Origin: Dyella_B nitratireducens
GTDB taxonomy: Bacteria > Pseudomonadota > Gammaproteobacteria > Xanthomonadales > Rhodanobacteraceae
Direction of reading: 5' to 3'
Assembly (NCBI RefSeq): GCF_049532905.1
Contig: NZ_CP064032.1
Coordinates: forward strand, 3,720,001 to 3,784,000
DNA length: 64,000 nt
This document shows, in pieces, positions 34,033 to 43,107 of this stretch (positions within the stretch are counted from its first letter, which is position 1; each line of letters opens with the position of its first letter). The notes under the pieces were generated by a model. It was given only the letters and a program-made list of their open reading frames with translations. It did no database searches and had not been told where the DNA came from. The position numbers were made by a program, and so were the translations under genes.

Positions 34033-35826
34033 TTACTTCTTCTTCGGCATGTACAAATCGGTAATGGTGCCTTCGTAAACCTCGGCCGCCATACCCACTG
34101 ATTCGCTCAACGTCGGATGCGGATGGATGGTCAAACCGATATCCGCGGCTTCAGCACCCATCTCGATGGCCAGTGCGATTTCCGAAATGAGATCACCGGC
34201 GTGCGGACCGATGATGGCGCCACCGACCACACGATGGGTTTCCTCATCGAACAGCAGCTTGGTGAAACCTTCGGTGCGATCGATACCGATGGCACGGCCG
34301 CTGGCCACCCATGGGAATTTGCCGACACCGATCTTCAAGCCCTTTTCCTTCGCTTCGCGCTCGGTGACGCCGACCCATGCGATTTCCGGATCGGTGTAGG
34401 CCACCGACGGAATGACGCGTGCATCGAAATGGCTCTTCTGGCCAGCAACGACTTCCGCCGCAACCTTCGCCTCGTGCGTGGCCTTGTGCGCGAGCATCGG
34501 CTGGCCGACCAGGTCGCCGATGGCGAAGATGTGCGGCACGTTGGTGCGCATCTGCGTGTCGACGTTGATAAAGCCGCGCTCGGTCACGGCCACGCCGGCC
34601 TTGTCCGCACCAATCTTGTTGCCGTTCGCCGAGCGGCCCACCGCCACCAGCACGCGGTCGAACACGGTGGTTTCCGGAATGCTCTCGCCTTCGTAGCTGA
34701 CCTCGATCCCCTTCTTGGTGGCTTTCGCTTCCACCACCTTGGTCTTGAGGTGCACGCCCTTGAGCTTGCCGTTCAAGCGCTTGGCGAGCGGCTTGATCAG
34801 GTCGGTATCCGAACCGGGGATGATCTGATCCATGAATTCAACCACGGTCACTTCGCTGCCGAGCGCGGCATACACCGTGGCCATTTCCAGGCCGATGATG
34901 CCGCCGCCGACCACGAGCAACTTGCCGGGAACATCCTTCAGTTCCAACGCGCCGGTGGAATCCATGATGCGATCGTCGTCCCACGGGAACGCGGGCAGAC
35001 GCACCGCTTGCGAGCCGGCGGCGATGATGGCGTATTCGAAGCGCAGCAGTTTCTTGCCTTCGGCCGTGTCGATTTCCATTTCATTCGGCGATACGAAGGT
35101 GCCGACGCCCTGCACGGTGCGTACCTTGCGCTGCTTGGCCATGCCGGCGAGGCCACCGGTGAGTTGGCCGACCACCTTGTCCTTGAAGCTGCGCAGCTTG
35201 TCGAGGTCGAGCTTGGGCTTGCCAAAGGTCACGCCGTGCGCAGCCATGGCTTCCGCTTCGTCGATCACGGCTGCGGCATGCAGCAATGCCTTGGAAGGAA
35301 TGCAACCAACATTGAGGCAAACGCCGCCGAGCTTGGCATAACGTTCCACCAGCACGGTATCGACGCCCAGGTCTGCGGCGCGGAACGCGGCGGTGTAGCC
35401 GCCGGGGCCGGAGCCGAGGACGACGAGTTTGCATTCGATGTCCGCCTTGCGACCGGTAGCGCCAGCAGCTTGCGGCGCTGGTGCGGCCGCGGGCTTGGCC
35501 GGTGCGGGAGCAGCAGGCGCAGGAGCCGGCGCAGCGGCGGGAGCGGGAGCTGGCGCGGCAGCCTTCGGCGCTTCCGCTTCGGCACTCGCCACCTCGAGGA
35601 TGGCAATGACAGTGCCTTCGGACACCTCATCACCCAGCTTCAGCTTCATCTCCTTGATGACGCCGGAAGCACTGGATGGAATCTCCATCGTCGCCTTGTC
35701 CGACTCCAACGTGATGAGGCTTTGCTCCTTCGTCACGCTGTCGCCGGCTTTCACCATCACCTCGATCACCGGCACGCCTTCGTGACCGCCGATGTCGGGG
35801 ACTTTCAATTCAATCGTATTGGCCAT
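34033..35826 (-). CDS. lpdA: Dihydrolipoyl dehydrogenase with N-terminal lipoyl domain (PDH E3)
   Basis: The 597-residue E3 of the pyruvate dehydrogenase complex reoxidises lipoamide with NAD. Unlike E. coli Lpd (474 residues) it carries its own lipoyl domain (1-80, Lys44 in ESDKATME) and a flexible Ala/Pro linker (about 85-122) before the flavoprotein part. FAD motif VLGSGPGGYTA (near 137) and redox pair GGVCLNVGCIPSK (Cys170, Cys175) are intact, as is the C-terminal active-site His region (HPHPTLSESVG). GAGGAGA is the ribosome site. It follows aceF by 19 bp. Confidence 0.96.
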   Translation of the reverse strand: MANTIELKVPDIGGHEGVPVIEVMVKAGDSVTKEQSLITLESDKATMEIPSSASGVIKEMKLKLGDEVSEGTVIAILEVASAEAEAPKAAAPAPAPAAAPAPAPAAPAPAKPAAAPAPQAAGATGRKADIECKLVVLGSGPGGYTAAFRAADLGVDTVLVERYAKLGGVCLNVGCIPSKALLHAAAVIDEAEAMAAHGVTFGKPKLDLDKLRSFKDKVVGQLTGGLAGMAKQRKVRTVQGVGTFVSPNEMEIDTAEGKKLLRFEYAIIAAGSQAVRLPAFPWDDDRIMDSTGALELKDVPGKLLVVGGGIIGLEMATVYAALGSEVTVVEFMDQIIPGSDTDLIKPLAKRLNGKLKGVHLKTKVVEAKATKKGIEVSYEGESIPETTVFDRVLVAVGRSANGNKIGADKAGVAVTERGFINVDTQMRTNVPHIFAIGDLVGQPMLAHKATHEAKVAAEVVAGQKSHFDARVIPSVAYTDPEIAWVGVTEREAKEKGLKIGVGKFPWVASGRAIGIDRTEGFTKLLFDEETHRVVGGAIIGPHAGDLISEIALAIEMGAEAADIGLTIHPHPTLSESVGMAAEVYEGTITDLYMPKKK

Positions 35827-35845
35827 GATCAGTGTTCTCCTCGCG

Positions 35846-37216
35846 TCAGAGCAGCAAGCGGCGGATGTCGCCGAGCTGGGTGGCGAGGAAAGACGCGAAG
35901 CGCGCGGCCACGGCGCCGTCGATCACGCGATGGTCGTAGCTGAGCGACAGCGGCAGGATCAGGCGCGGCGCAAATTCCTTGCCGTTCCACACCGGCTTGG
36001 TTTGCGCTTTGGATACACCCAGGATCGCCACTTCCGGCGCGTTGACGATCGGCGTGAACGCCGTGCCGCCGATGCCGCCGAGCGAGGAGATCGAGAAACA
36101 GCCGCCGGACATGTCGTTCGGGCCGAGCTTCTTGTCGCGCGCCTTCTTGGATATCTCGCCAAGTTCGGTCGCCAGATCCAGCAGGCCCTTCTTGTCGCAA
36201 TCGCGGATCACCGGCACCACCAGGCCATCGGGCGTGTCCACCGCGATGCCGATGTGGAAGTACTTCTTGAGGATGAGTTTCTCGCCGCTCGCATCCAGCG
36301 AGGCGTTGAGTTGCGGGAATTTCTTCAGCGCCGCGACCACCGCCTTGATCTGGAACACCAGCGGGGTGATCTTCAGATCCTTGTTTTCTTCGCCGAGTTT
36401 CTTGCGGAACGCTTCCAGTTCGGTGATGTCGGCGTCTTCGTGCTGGGTGACGTGCGGGATCATCGCCCAGTTGCGGGCGAGGTTCTGGCCCGAAATCTTC
36501 TGGATGCGGGTGAGCGGCTTCTCTTCCACTTCACCGAACTTGGCAAAGTCGACCTTCGGCCAAGGCAGAAGGTTGAGCCCACCACCGGCGGCCACCGTGC
36601 CACCCTCCACTGGGCGTGCACCGGAAGCCAGCGCGTGCTTGACGTAAGAGGCGATGTCTTCGCGCACGATACGGCCGCTACGGCCGCTGCCCTTCACCTG
36701 GCGGATGTCCACGCCCAGCTCACGCGCGAAGGCGCGGATGGCCGGCGTGGCGTACGGGGCGTCGCCTGGCATGACCAGCTTGGCATCGAACGGCGGACGG
36801 GCCTGCGGTGCCACGTCGCCCTCCGGCGCATTGCCGGGCAGCACGCTGCGACCGCCGAGCGGTGCGGGTTCTTCTTTCACTTGAGGGGCAGCAGGTGCCG
36901 GAGCGGGTGCTGGGGCCGGCGCCGGTGCCTTGGCGGCCGGCTCGTCTGCCTTGGCGGGAGCCGGCGACGCGGCGCCACTGGCTTCGATGATGGCGATCAG
37001 GGCGCCTTCGGACACCTCGTCACCCACCTTCAGTTTCACTTCCTTGACCACGCCGGCGAAGGGTGCGGGCACTTCCATCGTGGCCTTGTCCGACTCCAGG
37101 GTGATGAGGCTTTGATCTTTCTCTACCGTGTCGCCGGGCTTGATCATCACCTCGATCACGGGCACATCGCTGTGACCGCCGATATCCGGGACGCGGGCTT
37201 CTTTAAGGTCGGCCAT
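35846..37216 (-). CDS. aceF: Dihydrolipoyllysine-residue acetyltransferase (PDH E2)
   Basis: The 456-residue core subunit passes the acetyl group from lipoyl-lysine to CoA. It has one lipoyl domain (1-80, Lys44), an Ala/Pro linker (about 80-112), the peripheral subunit-binding domain (about 153-190) and the catalytic domain with SYDHRVIDG (His429, Asp433). E. coli AceF has three lipoyl domains; here one sits on E2 and one on E3. The gene is followed by lpdA, but E1 (aceE) lies 15 kb away. A palindrome upstream is shared with aceE. Confidence 0.96.
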   Translation of the reverse strand: MADLKEARVPDIGGHSDVPVIEVMIKPGDTVEKDQSLITLESDKATMEVPAPFAGVVKEVKLKVGDEVSEGALIAIIEASGAASPAPAKADEPAAKAPAPAPAPAPAPAAPQVKEEPAPLGGRSVLPGNAPEGDVAPQARPPFDAKLVMPGDAPYATPAIRAFARELGVDIRQVKGSGRSGRIVREDIASYVKHALASGARPVEGGTVAAGGGLNLLPWPKVDFAKFGEVEEKPLTRIQKISGQNLARNWAMIPHVTQHEDADITELEAFRKKLGEENKDLKITPLVFQIKAVVAALKKFPQLNASLDASGEKLILKKYFHIGIAVDTPDGLVVPVIRDCDKKGLLDLATELGEISKKARDKKLGPNDMSGGCFSISSLGGIGGTAFTPIVNAPEVAILGVSKAQTKPVWNGKEFAPRLILPLSLSYDHRVIDGAVAARFASFLATQLGDIRRLLL

Positions 37217-37334
37217 GATTTCTCCTGCGGGAACGAAGCAGCCACGCGGGGGAAGGCGGAGGTGGCCGCAAGACGTTCATCATAGCAACCGGCACCCCAT
37301 TCAGGACATGCCGAATGCGCCTAAACCACCCATG

Positions 37335-37348
37335 CGCATACGTATGCG
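37335..37348. promoter_or_regulatory. Palindrome upstream of aceF-lpdA shared with aceE
   Basis: CGCATACGTATGCG is a perfect 14-bp palindrome 119 bp before the aceF start. The 12 bases CATACGTATGCG recur at 55203-55214, upstream of aceE. A possible aceF -10 box (TATGAT on the minus strand) is at 37279-37284. Confidence 0.5.
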
Positions 37349-37359
37349 GCGCATTTATC

Positions 37360-38196
37360 CTATTTAATAGGCAGCTGGCCGCTGATGATATGAATCTCCC
37401 GCTGCGGAAAGGGAATGCTGATGTTTTCGGCCTCAAAGCCTTCCTTCACGGCGCGTAATAAATCGGTTTGGGCAGGCCAGAAATCATCGGTGCTGGTGTG
37501 GGCGCGCAACAGCAGATGCACGGCACTGTCCGCCAGGCTTTCGGTCCAGGCGGTAGGGGCGGGACTTTTGAGGATGCGAGGATCGGCCGCGAACAAACGC
37601 TGCACGATCGCCAACGCCTTGCCGATGTCCTCGTGATAGCCGATACCCACACGCAGCTCGAAGCGGCGTGTGCCACGCCGGCTGAAGTTGATGATGGCGT
37701 CAGCGCCGATCTTGGCGTTGGGTACGACGGCCTCGCGGTTGTCCGCCAGCACCAGCTGGGTATGCATCAGGTTGATGCCTTCGACCGTACCCTCGGCACC
37801 ACCGGCCTGGATGTAGTCGCCGACCCGGAACGGACGGAACACGATCAGCAGTACGCCCCAGGCCAGATTGCTCAGCGACCCTTGCAAGGCCAGGCCGATC
37901 GCCAGGCCACCGGCGCCCAATGCCGCCAGCAGCGGAGCACTGGGTACGCCTGCCGTCTGCAGGGCGATCACGATCAAGACGGCGATCAGCACGCCATACA
38001 GCAGGTTGCGCATGAAGCCGCTGAGCGTGGGGTCGATCGCCGCGCGATTCATTGCCCGCTGCAGGAAATTTGCCAGCCGTCTGGCGAACCAGTTGCCAAT
38101 CAGCAACACCAGCATCGCGCCGAGCAGCGCTGGGCCGTGCCGGGTGAAGAACGCAAGCAGATCGTCGCGTGAAACGCTTAGAAGGTGCTCAAACAT
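37360..38196 (-). CDS. Small-conductance mechanosensitive channel (MscS family)
   Basis: The 278-residue protein has three membrane helices (about 18-38, 60-80, 83-108). The pore helix region AALGAGGLAIGLALQGSLSNLAWGVLLIVFRPFRVGDYI matches the Gly/Ala-packed TM3 of E. coli MscS (286 residues), and the beta domain follows (GTVEGINLMHTQLVLADNREAVVPNAKI). It would release solutes on hypo-osmotic shock. I start at Met 38196 (MFEHLLSVS). It ends 11 bp before the aceF upstream palindrome. Confidence 0.93.
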   Translation of the reverse strand: MFEHLLSVSRDDLLAFFTRHGPALLGAMLVLLIGNWFARRLANFLQRAMNRAAIDPTLSGFMRNLLYGVLIAVLIVIALQTAGVPSAPLLAALGAGGLAIGLALQGSLSNLAWGVLLIVFRPFRVGDYIQAGGAEGTVEGINLMHTQLVLADNREAVVPNAKIGADAIINFSRRGTRRFELRVGIGYHEDIGKALAIVQRLFAADPRILKSPAPTAWTESLADSAVHLLLRAHTSTDDFWPAQTDLLRAVKEGFEAENISIPFPQREIHIISGQLPIK

Positions 38197-38286
38197 GGGG
38201 CAATCCTTGGCAGATCGCTGCAAAGCCTAGCAGTCGCCTCCGGCTTGTGCATGGCAGCTCGTTGATGGATACGCACTGCAATAGGT

Positions 38287-38313
38287 AAAAAAAAGCCCGG
38301 TGGGGAACCGGGC
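38287..38313 (-). terminator. Intrinsic terminator of the DUF2884 gene
   Basis: On the minus strand, stem GCCCGGT-TCCC-ACCGGGC is followed by eight T residues. Confidence 0.9.
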
Positions 38314-38372
38314 GTGTGACTGTCCCGTGCAGGGAAGCACGGCTGGGGGATGGTTCACTAGCCGGAGGATGG

Positions 38373-39176
38373 CTAGCGTTGGGCGTAACTCGCCTTGTCG
38401 GTACGGTCCATGTTCGAATCGATCAGTTGCAGGCGCTCGCCGCTCGGCAGGCGGAACTGAAACTGCTGCTGCAATTGCTGTAAATGGCCCAGCTTGGGGC
38501 ACAGGGCTTCGGCGCGTTGGCCGAGTTTTTCGGCGGGTCCATTGACCGCTTTATCGATCGTGGCATCCAGGGCGTCGGTGCGCGCCTCGAGCGAAGCAAG
38601 CCGGTTCGGGTCGCCGCTAAGCGCATCCTTCACGACGTCGCCGGTGACGTTGCCCACCAGATGAGTGACCGTCCTTTGGAGGTCATCTCCAAAAAATGCT
38701 TCCTCGTCGCCGGCATGCCACCTGCCCTGCCCGAGCGTTCCATCGATATGGCGCATGGCTTCATCATGCCGATCGCGCAAGTCGTGCAGCAGTCGCGTAC
38801 GCTCATCGCCGTTATCGGCAAGCGTGGCAACCACGGTGGTCAGCGCGGAATAGCCAATATCCACGCCATCGCGGGCAATGGCTGCAACCGCCGGCAGCAG
38901 GTCGCGCACTTCGTGTTCGTATTCGCGCAGGCGTGCAGCATCCGCGTCGGACACCGCCATGGTTTGGCCGTCCACGCGCAACGTGCCCTCGTGTATGAAG
39001 ACCTCAACGGGATGACCGCTGCTGCGCGTAAAGTCGATGCCGCGCGTTGTGACTTGCATGTCGTAGTCGCTGGTGTAAGAACATGACAAGTGATGCGTAT
39101 GGCTGTCCGTCGCCTGCGCACCGCCAGGCGTGGCGAACGTCAGCAATGTGATGAACGAAAGCAAGTGACGGCGCAT
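38373..39176 (-). CDS. Secreted DUF2884 (YggN-like) protein, copy 1
   Basis: The 267-residue protein has a Sec signal (cleavage near QATDS at about 22). The mature part begins LSCSYTSDYDMQVTTRGIDFTR and contains VFIHEGTLRVDGQTMAVSDADAARLREYE, the typical DUF2884 start in which a short beta meander is followed by long helices. The C-terminal region has a Gln-rich stretch (LQQLQQQFQFRLP). The function is unknown. A paralogue with the same plan is at 43663-44415. It is monocistronic with its own terminator. Confidence 0.85.
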   Translation of the reverse strand: MRRHLLSFITLLTFATPGGAQATDSHTHHLSCSYTSDYDMQVTTRGIDFTRSSGHPVEVFIHEGTLRVDGQTMAVSDADAARLREYEHEVRDLLPAVAAIARDGVDIGYSALTTVVATLADNGDERTRLLHDLRDRHDEAMRHIDGTLGQGRWHAGDEEAFFGDDLQRTVTHLVGNVTGDVVKDALSGDPNRLASLEARTDALDATIDKAVNGPAEKLGQRAEALCPKLGHLQQLQQQFQFRLPSGERLQLIDSNMDRTDKASYAQR

Positions 39177-39395
39177 GAGAATCCCTCCCAGGATGCCAAC
39201 CGACGCGGCTGTTGCACGCTTGGATGCGTCCCTATGCGTATAGGGTTTAACGCCAGGTGGATGCGCAGCATGGGCCGTACGTCATTCCATGCCATCGGTC
39301 ATGCGCCTCGACCATGACGATTGGCGCAGCGCACATAGGCAAACGCGCAAGCGCACGATAAGTTGGGGCCTTGGATGGTGGTCAGGGGCCTGTCT

Positions 39396-41051
39396 ATGCA
39401 ATCCACCGATGTCATCATCGTCGGAGCCGGTCTCTCCGGACTGGTCGCGGCGACGGAGCTGACCGATGCCGGCCGGCGCGTGGTGGTCATCGAGCAGGAA
39501 CCTGAGCAGAGCCTGGGCGGACAGGCGTTCTGGTCGTTCGGTGGGCTGTTCTTCGTGGATTCGCCGGAACAGCGACGGATGGGCGTGCGCGATTCGCACG
39601 CGCTGGCGTTGGCGGACTGGATGGGCACTGCTGCCTTCGATCGCCCAGAAGATCACTGGCCGCGCAAGTGGGCCGAGGCGTATGTCGATTTTGCCGCGGG
39701 CGAAAAACGCACGTGGCTGCACGGCATGGGCATGCGCTGGTTTCCCGTGGTGGGTTGGGCCGAACGCGGTGGCTATGGCGCGATCGGTCATGGCAATTCA
39801 GTGCCGCGCTTCCATGTCACCTGGGGCACCGGACCGGGTGTGGTGGAACCGTTCGTGCGGCGTGCGCGCGAAGCACAGGCAAAAGGTTTGCTGAGCTTTG
39901 CCTTTCGTCACCGCGTCGATGAGCTGATCGTAGAAAACGGCAACGTGGTGGGTGTGCACGGCGCACGACTGGCGGATGACAGCATCGCGCGCGGCAAGCC
40001 GAGTTCGCGTGAAGTCATTGGCGATTTCGAGTTCCGCGCGCAAGCCGTGATCGTCGCCTCCGGCGGTATCGGCGGTAATCACGAACTGGTGCGCAAGAAC
40101 TGGCCGGAACGATTGGGACCGCCGCCACGGCACATGTTGTGCGGCGTACCCGCACATGTCGATGGACGCATGCTGGGCATTAGCGAAACGGCTGGTGCGC
40201 GGCTCATCAACCGCGACCGCATGTGGCATTACGTGGAAGGCATCGAGAACTGGAATCCGATCTGGCCGATGCACGCAATACGTATCCTGCCCGGCCCGTC
40301 CTCGCTGTGGTTCGACGCACGCGGCAATCGACTGCCAGCTCCGTTGTGGCCAGGTTTCGACACCATGGGCACACTCGAACATCTGCGTCGCACCGGCTTC
40401 GACTACAGCTGGTTCATTCTCGACCAGCAGATCATCCGCCGCGAATTCGCGCTATCCGGTTCCGAACAGAATCCCGATCTCACCGGCAAAAGCTGGCGGC
40501 AAGTTGCCAAGCGCGCCGTCGGCAAGCAGGCGCCCGCGCCAGTGGAAGCGTTCAAACGACACGGCCGTGATTTCATCGTGCGCGACAAGCTGGATGATCT
40601 GGTCATCGGCATGAATGAACTTGCCGGCAGCCAGTTGCTGGACGTGGCACAACTGCGCGAACAGATCGAAGCACGCGATCGGCAGTTCGACAATCCGTTC
40701 GCGAAAGACAGCCAGATCATGGCCATCCATAACGCACGCCGCTATCGCGGCGATCGCCTGGTACGCGTAGCAAAACCGCATCGCATGCTCGATCCGGCCA
40801 ACGGCCCGCTGATTGCAGTGCGCTTGCACCTGCTTACACGCAAGACCTTGGGTGGCCTGGAAACCGATCTGGACGCTCGCGTGCTAGGACACGATGGCCA
40901 GCCGCTGCGCGGCCTTTATGCGGCCGGCGAAGCCGCCGGCTTCGGCGGCGGTGGCCTGCATGGGTATCGCGCACTGGAAGGCAGCTTTCTCGGCGGCTGT
41001 CTATTCTCGGGACGCGTAGCCGGACGCGCTGTCGCGGCTGCCGTTGCATGA
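39396..41051 (+). CDS. FAD-dependent dehydrogenase (fumarate reductase/3-ketosteroid dehydrogenase-like)
   Basis: The 551-residue flavoprotein begins with the dinucleotide fold VIIVGAGLSGLVAATEL (GxGxxG at 10-15) and the GGQAFWSFGGLFF segment. The C-terminal FAD segment GLYAAGEAAGFGGGGLHGYRALEGSFLGGCLFSGRVAG is the signature of the FAD_binding_2 family (KstD, FrdA). Proteins of this length are usually annotated as FAD-binding dehydrogenases of unknown substrate. I chose the ATG at 39396; upstream in-frame residues lack a fold. It overlaps the next gene by 4 bp (ATGA), suggesting coupled synthesis with a reductase. Confidence 0.85.
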   Translation: MQSTDVIIVGAGLSGLVAATELTDAGRRVVVIEQEPEQSLGGQAFWSFGGLFFVDSPEQRRMGVRDSHALALADWMGTAAFDRPEDHWPRKWAEAYVDFAAGEKRTWLHGMGMRWFPVVGWAERGGYGAIGHGNSVPRFHVTWGTGPGVVEPFVRRAREAQAKGLLSFAFRHRVDELIVENGNVVGVHGARLADDSIARGKPSSREVIGDFEFRAQAVIVASGGIGGNHELVRKNWPERLGPPPRHMLCGVPAHVDGRMLGISETAGARLINRDRMWHYVEGIENWNPIWPMHAIRILPGPSSLWFDARGNRLPAPLWPGFDTMGTLEHLRRTGFDYSWFILDQQIIRREFALSGSEQNPDLTGKSWRQVAKRAVGKQAPAPVEAFKRHGRDFIVRDKLDDLVIGMNELAGSQLLDVAQLREQIEARDRQFDNPFAKDSQIMAIHNARRYRGDRLVRVAKPHRMLDPANGPLIAVRLHLLTRKTLGGLETDLDARVLGHDGQPLRGLYAAGEAAGFGGGGLHGYRALEGSFLGGCLFSGRVAGRAVAAAVA

Positions 41052-42061
41052 CAGCGACGCCGCGCATTGCCATCTACGGTGCCGGCATGATCGGCAACTA
41101 TTTGGGTGGTCGGTTGCATGCACGTGCACATGTGCGCTTGATCGCACGCCCTCATGTCGCAGCCAGCTTGAATCAACATGGGCTGACGACCAGCGATTTG
41201 AATGGTTATCGTCGCCACGTACCTGTTGCGGCGCTCAACGTTGCCACGCAACCGGATGCTGCGCGGGATGCCGATGTGGTGCTGGTCACCGTGAAGTCGG
41301 CGGCGACCATGGAGGCGGCACACGAATTGGCCGATGTGCTGACGCCGGGCACTTTGGTGATCAGCTTTCAGAATGGCGTGCACAATACGGCAGACTTGCG
41401 CGCGGCATTGCCTGACTGCCGTGTACTCACGGGCATGGTCCCGTTCAACGTCACGCAGCCGCAACCCGCGCACTTCCATCAAGGATCGTCCGGCACCTTG
41501 ATGGTGGAACGTTCGTCGGCGCTGCCGCCATCACTGCTTGCCGCTTTTGGCGCGAGCGGTCTCACGTTGCAACAGCGCGACGACATGCAGGCGGTGCTGT
41601 GGGCGAAACTGCTGATCAATCTCAACAATCCCTTGAATGCACTGAGCGGCTTGCCATTGCGCGAAGAGCTTGCTCAGCATGCATGGCGGCAATGCTTGGC
41701 ATTACTGCAGCGCGAGGGTTTGCAAGTGGTGAAAGCCGCAGGCATTCGTCCCGCCCAACTCACCGCCCTGCCCGCCCGCTGGTTGCCACGGGTATTGTCA
41801 TTGCCGAACGCAGTATTCCATCGCCTTGCTTCGCGCATGCTGGCGATCGATCCGCTGGCACGCTCTTCGATGTGGGACGATTTGCAGGCAGGTCGCCGTA
41901 CAGAGGTGGATTACATCAATGGCGAGATCGTCGTGCTCGCGAAATCAAAGGGCATGCGTGCGCCGATGAATGCGCGCATCGTGGCGCTGATACGGGAAGC
42001 GGAGCAGTCGTACGTACGCTGGGAAGCCACGGCGTTGTTGAAGACATTGCGCGATTCGTAG
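41048..42061 (+). CDS. 2-dehydropantoate 2-reductase-like protein (PanE/ApbA family)
   Basis: The 337-residue protein has an N-terminal Rossmann fold (IAIYGAGMIGNYLGG), the family segments VLVTVKSAAT and ISFQNGVHN, a catalytic Lys in AVLWAKLLINLNNPLNALSG, and the C-terminal helical domain with EVDYINGEIV. Such enzymes reduce ketopantoate to pantoate with NADPH for CoA synthesis. The link to a flavin dehydrogenase may mean another 2-keto acid substrate. Its TAG stop (42059-42061) lies within the GTAG head of a REPIN, so the last codons border directly on the repeat. Confidence 0.88.
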   Translation: MTATPRIAIYGAGMIGNYLGGRLHARAHVRLIARPHVAASLNQHGLTTSDLNGYRRHVPVAALNVATQPDAARDADVVLVTVKSAATMEAAHELADVLTPGTLVISFQNGVHNTADLRAALPDCRVLTGMVPFNVTQPQPAHFHQGSSGTLMVERSSALPPSLLAAFGASGLTLQQRDDMQAVLWAKLLINLNNPLNALSGLPLREELAQHAWRQCLALLQREGLQVVKAAGIRPAQLTALPARWLPRVLSLPNAVFHRLASRMLAIDPLARSSMWDDLQAGRRTEVDYINGEIVVLAKSKGMRAPMNARIVALIREAEQSYVRWEATALLKTLRDS

Positions 42062-42129
42062 GTTGGGGTGCAAACCCCAACGTCGTCATTCCCACACATC
42101 GCGATGTTGGGGTCCGCACCCCAACCTAC
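42058..42129. repeat. GTAG-REP inverted doublet (REPIN), copy 6, supplying a stop codon
   Basis: The left REP is perfect; the right has GTCCGCACCCC in place of GTTTGCACCCC. The interior is identical over more than 20 bases to the interior of the REPIN at 32913, pointing to recent duplication. Its GTAG gives the stop of the upstream reductase gene. Confidence 0.88.
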
Positions 42130-42136
42130 GACTGTC

Positions 42137-42469
42137 CTAGCGCGCCACATCCTCGATATGCGCGATCTTTCCGCCAACGATGGTAAACGTGGTGATGCGC
42201 CCTTCGCGCTGGTATTGCCACTTCTCGCCCTTATCCTTGACGCTGGCCGACTTGCCTTCGCTATGGCCAGATGATTTCGCCTTGGTTTTGCCCTTCTTGC
42301 TCTTGCCTGGGTTGGATGCTTTCGAGTGCACGGAAGGTTCTCCCAGCAACCCCTTGACGCGCGCAGCGCTATCACCCACCACCAATACCTGGCTGCCAAC
42401 TCGAATGCTTTGCAATGCGTGCGCGCTGAAGCTGGTGATCAGCAAGGCAAGAAAAAGATAACAGCGCAT
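42137..42469 (-). CDS. Secreted DUF2845-like small protein
   Basis: The 110-residue protein has a signal peptide (cleavage after SAHA at about 18). The segment SIRVGSQVLVVGDSAARVKGLLGEP resembles the BamE/SmpA-like fold of DUF2845 proteins. A Lys/Ser-rich insert (about 48-78) is followed by KWQYQREGRITTFTIVGGKIAHIE. The lysine-rich loop is unusually long. It is the last gene of a run of six minus-strand genes. Confidence 0.8.
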   Translation of the reverse strand: MRCYLFLALLITSFSAHALQSIRVGSQVLVVGDSAARVKGLLGEPSVHSKASNPGKSKKGKTKAKSSGHSEGKSASVKDKGEKWQYQREGRITTFTIVGGKIAHIEDVAR

Positions 42470-42517
42470 GACCTGCTCCCTGTCGTGTGGTCGCCACTCC
42501 GTGGCGGTAACTCGTCA

Positions 42518-43102
42518 TTAAAATCCGGCGCCGGGCTTAGCCAGATAAGCCTGCTCTTCCGGCGTACTCACACGGCCAAGCCATGCGTTGCGATGCGGGA
42601 AACGGCCGAAGCGTGCAATGACCGCGGCGTGCCGGCGAGCATAATCGAGAAAACCGGTGTAATGCTCACGCTGCTCCGCAGGCAGACTCTGGCATAGCGC
42701 TTCGAAGAGAGTGACGCAACGCTGCTGAAGCGTGATGTCTTCGGCATGTTCGAGCGGCATGTAGGCAAAGACGCGCTGGATAGGCGGCAACTGGCGGTCG
42801 AAACCTTCCTCGATACCCCACAGCGCCAGCCGCTGTGCATGAAGATCCTGCGCGCACGCGCGAGCGTCGTGGCGATGAAGATTACGGGGAAATTGATCCA
42901 GCACGATCAGCAGCGCCAGCCAACCCTGTGGTGTACCTGCCCAATGCTTGAGTTCGTCGTGCATTGCTCGCTGCACCGTACCGGCAAAACGGGTGCGGAT
43001 GGCCGTGTCGAATACCCGATTGGATTTAAACCATGCGTCGTGATGCGCCGCATCGAACCAGAAGGCGAGTACCGCCAACGCCTCGCTCGGCGGGGTCGGC
43101 AT
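42518..43102 (-). CDS. DUF924 family protein
   Basis: The 194-residue all-helical protein shows the family landmarks VLAFWFDAAHHDAWFKSN, LLIVLDQFPRNLHR, AYMPLEHAED and IARFGRFPHRNAWLGR. DUF924 resembles TPR-like helical proteins and has no established function. It lies 5 bp after the upstream gene (43108-43551), so the two are co-translated. Confidence 0.92.
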   Translation of the reverse strand: MPTPPSEALAVLAFWFDAAHHDAWFKSNRVFDTAIRTRFAGTVQRAMHDELKHWAGTPQGWLALLIVLDQFPRNLHRHDARACAQDLHAQRLALWGIEEGFDRQLPPIQRVFAYMPLEHAEDITLQQRCVTLFEALCQSLPAEQREHYTGFLDYARRHAAVIARFGRFPHRNAWLGRVSTPEEQAYLAKPGAGF

Positions 43103-43107
43103 AGGGT

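Noticed and set aside
34117..35943. A 608-codon open frame on the plus strand opposite lpdA
   Set aside because: Shadow of lpdA codon structure, with low-complexity Gly/Arg/Ser sequence opposite the Ala/Pro linker and no ribosome site.
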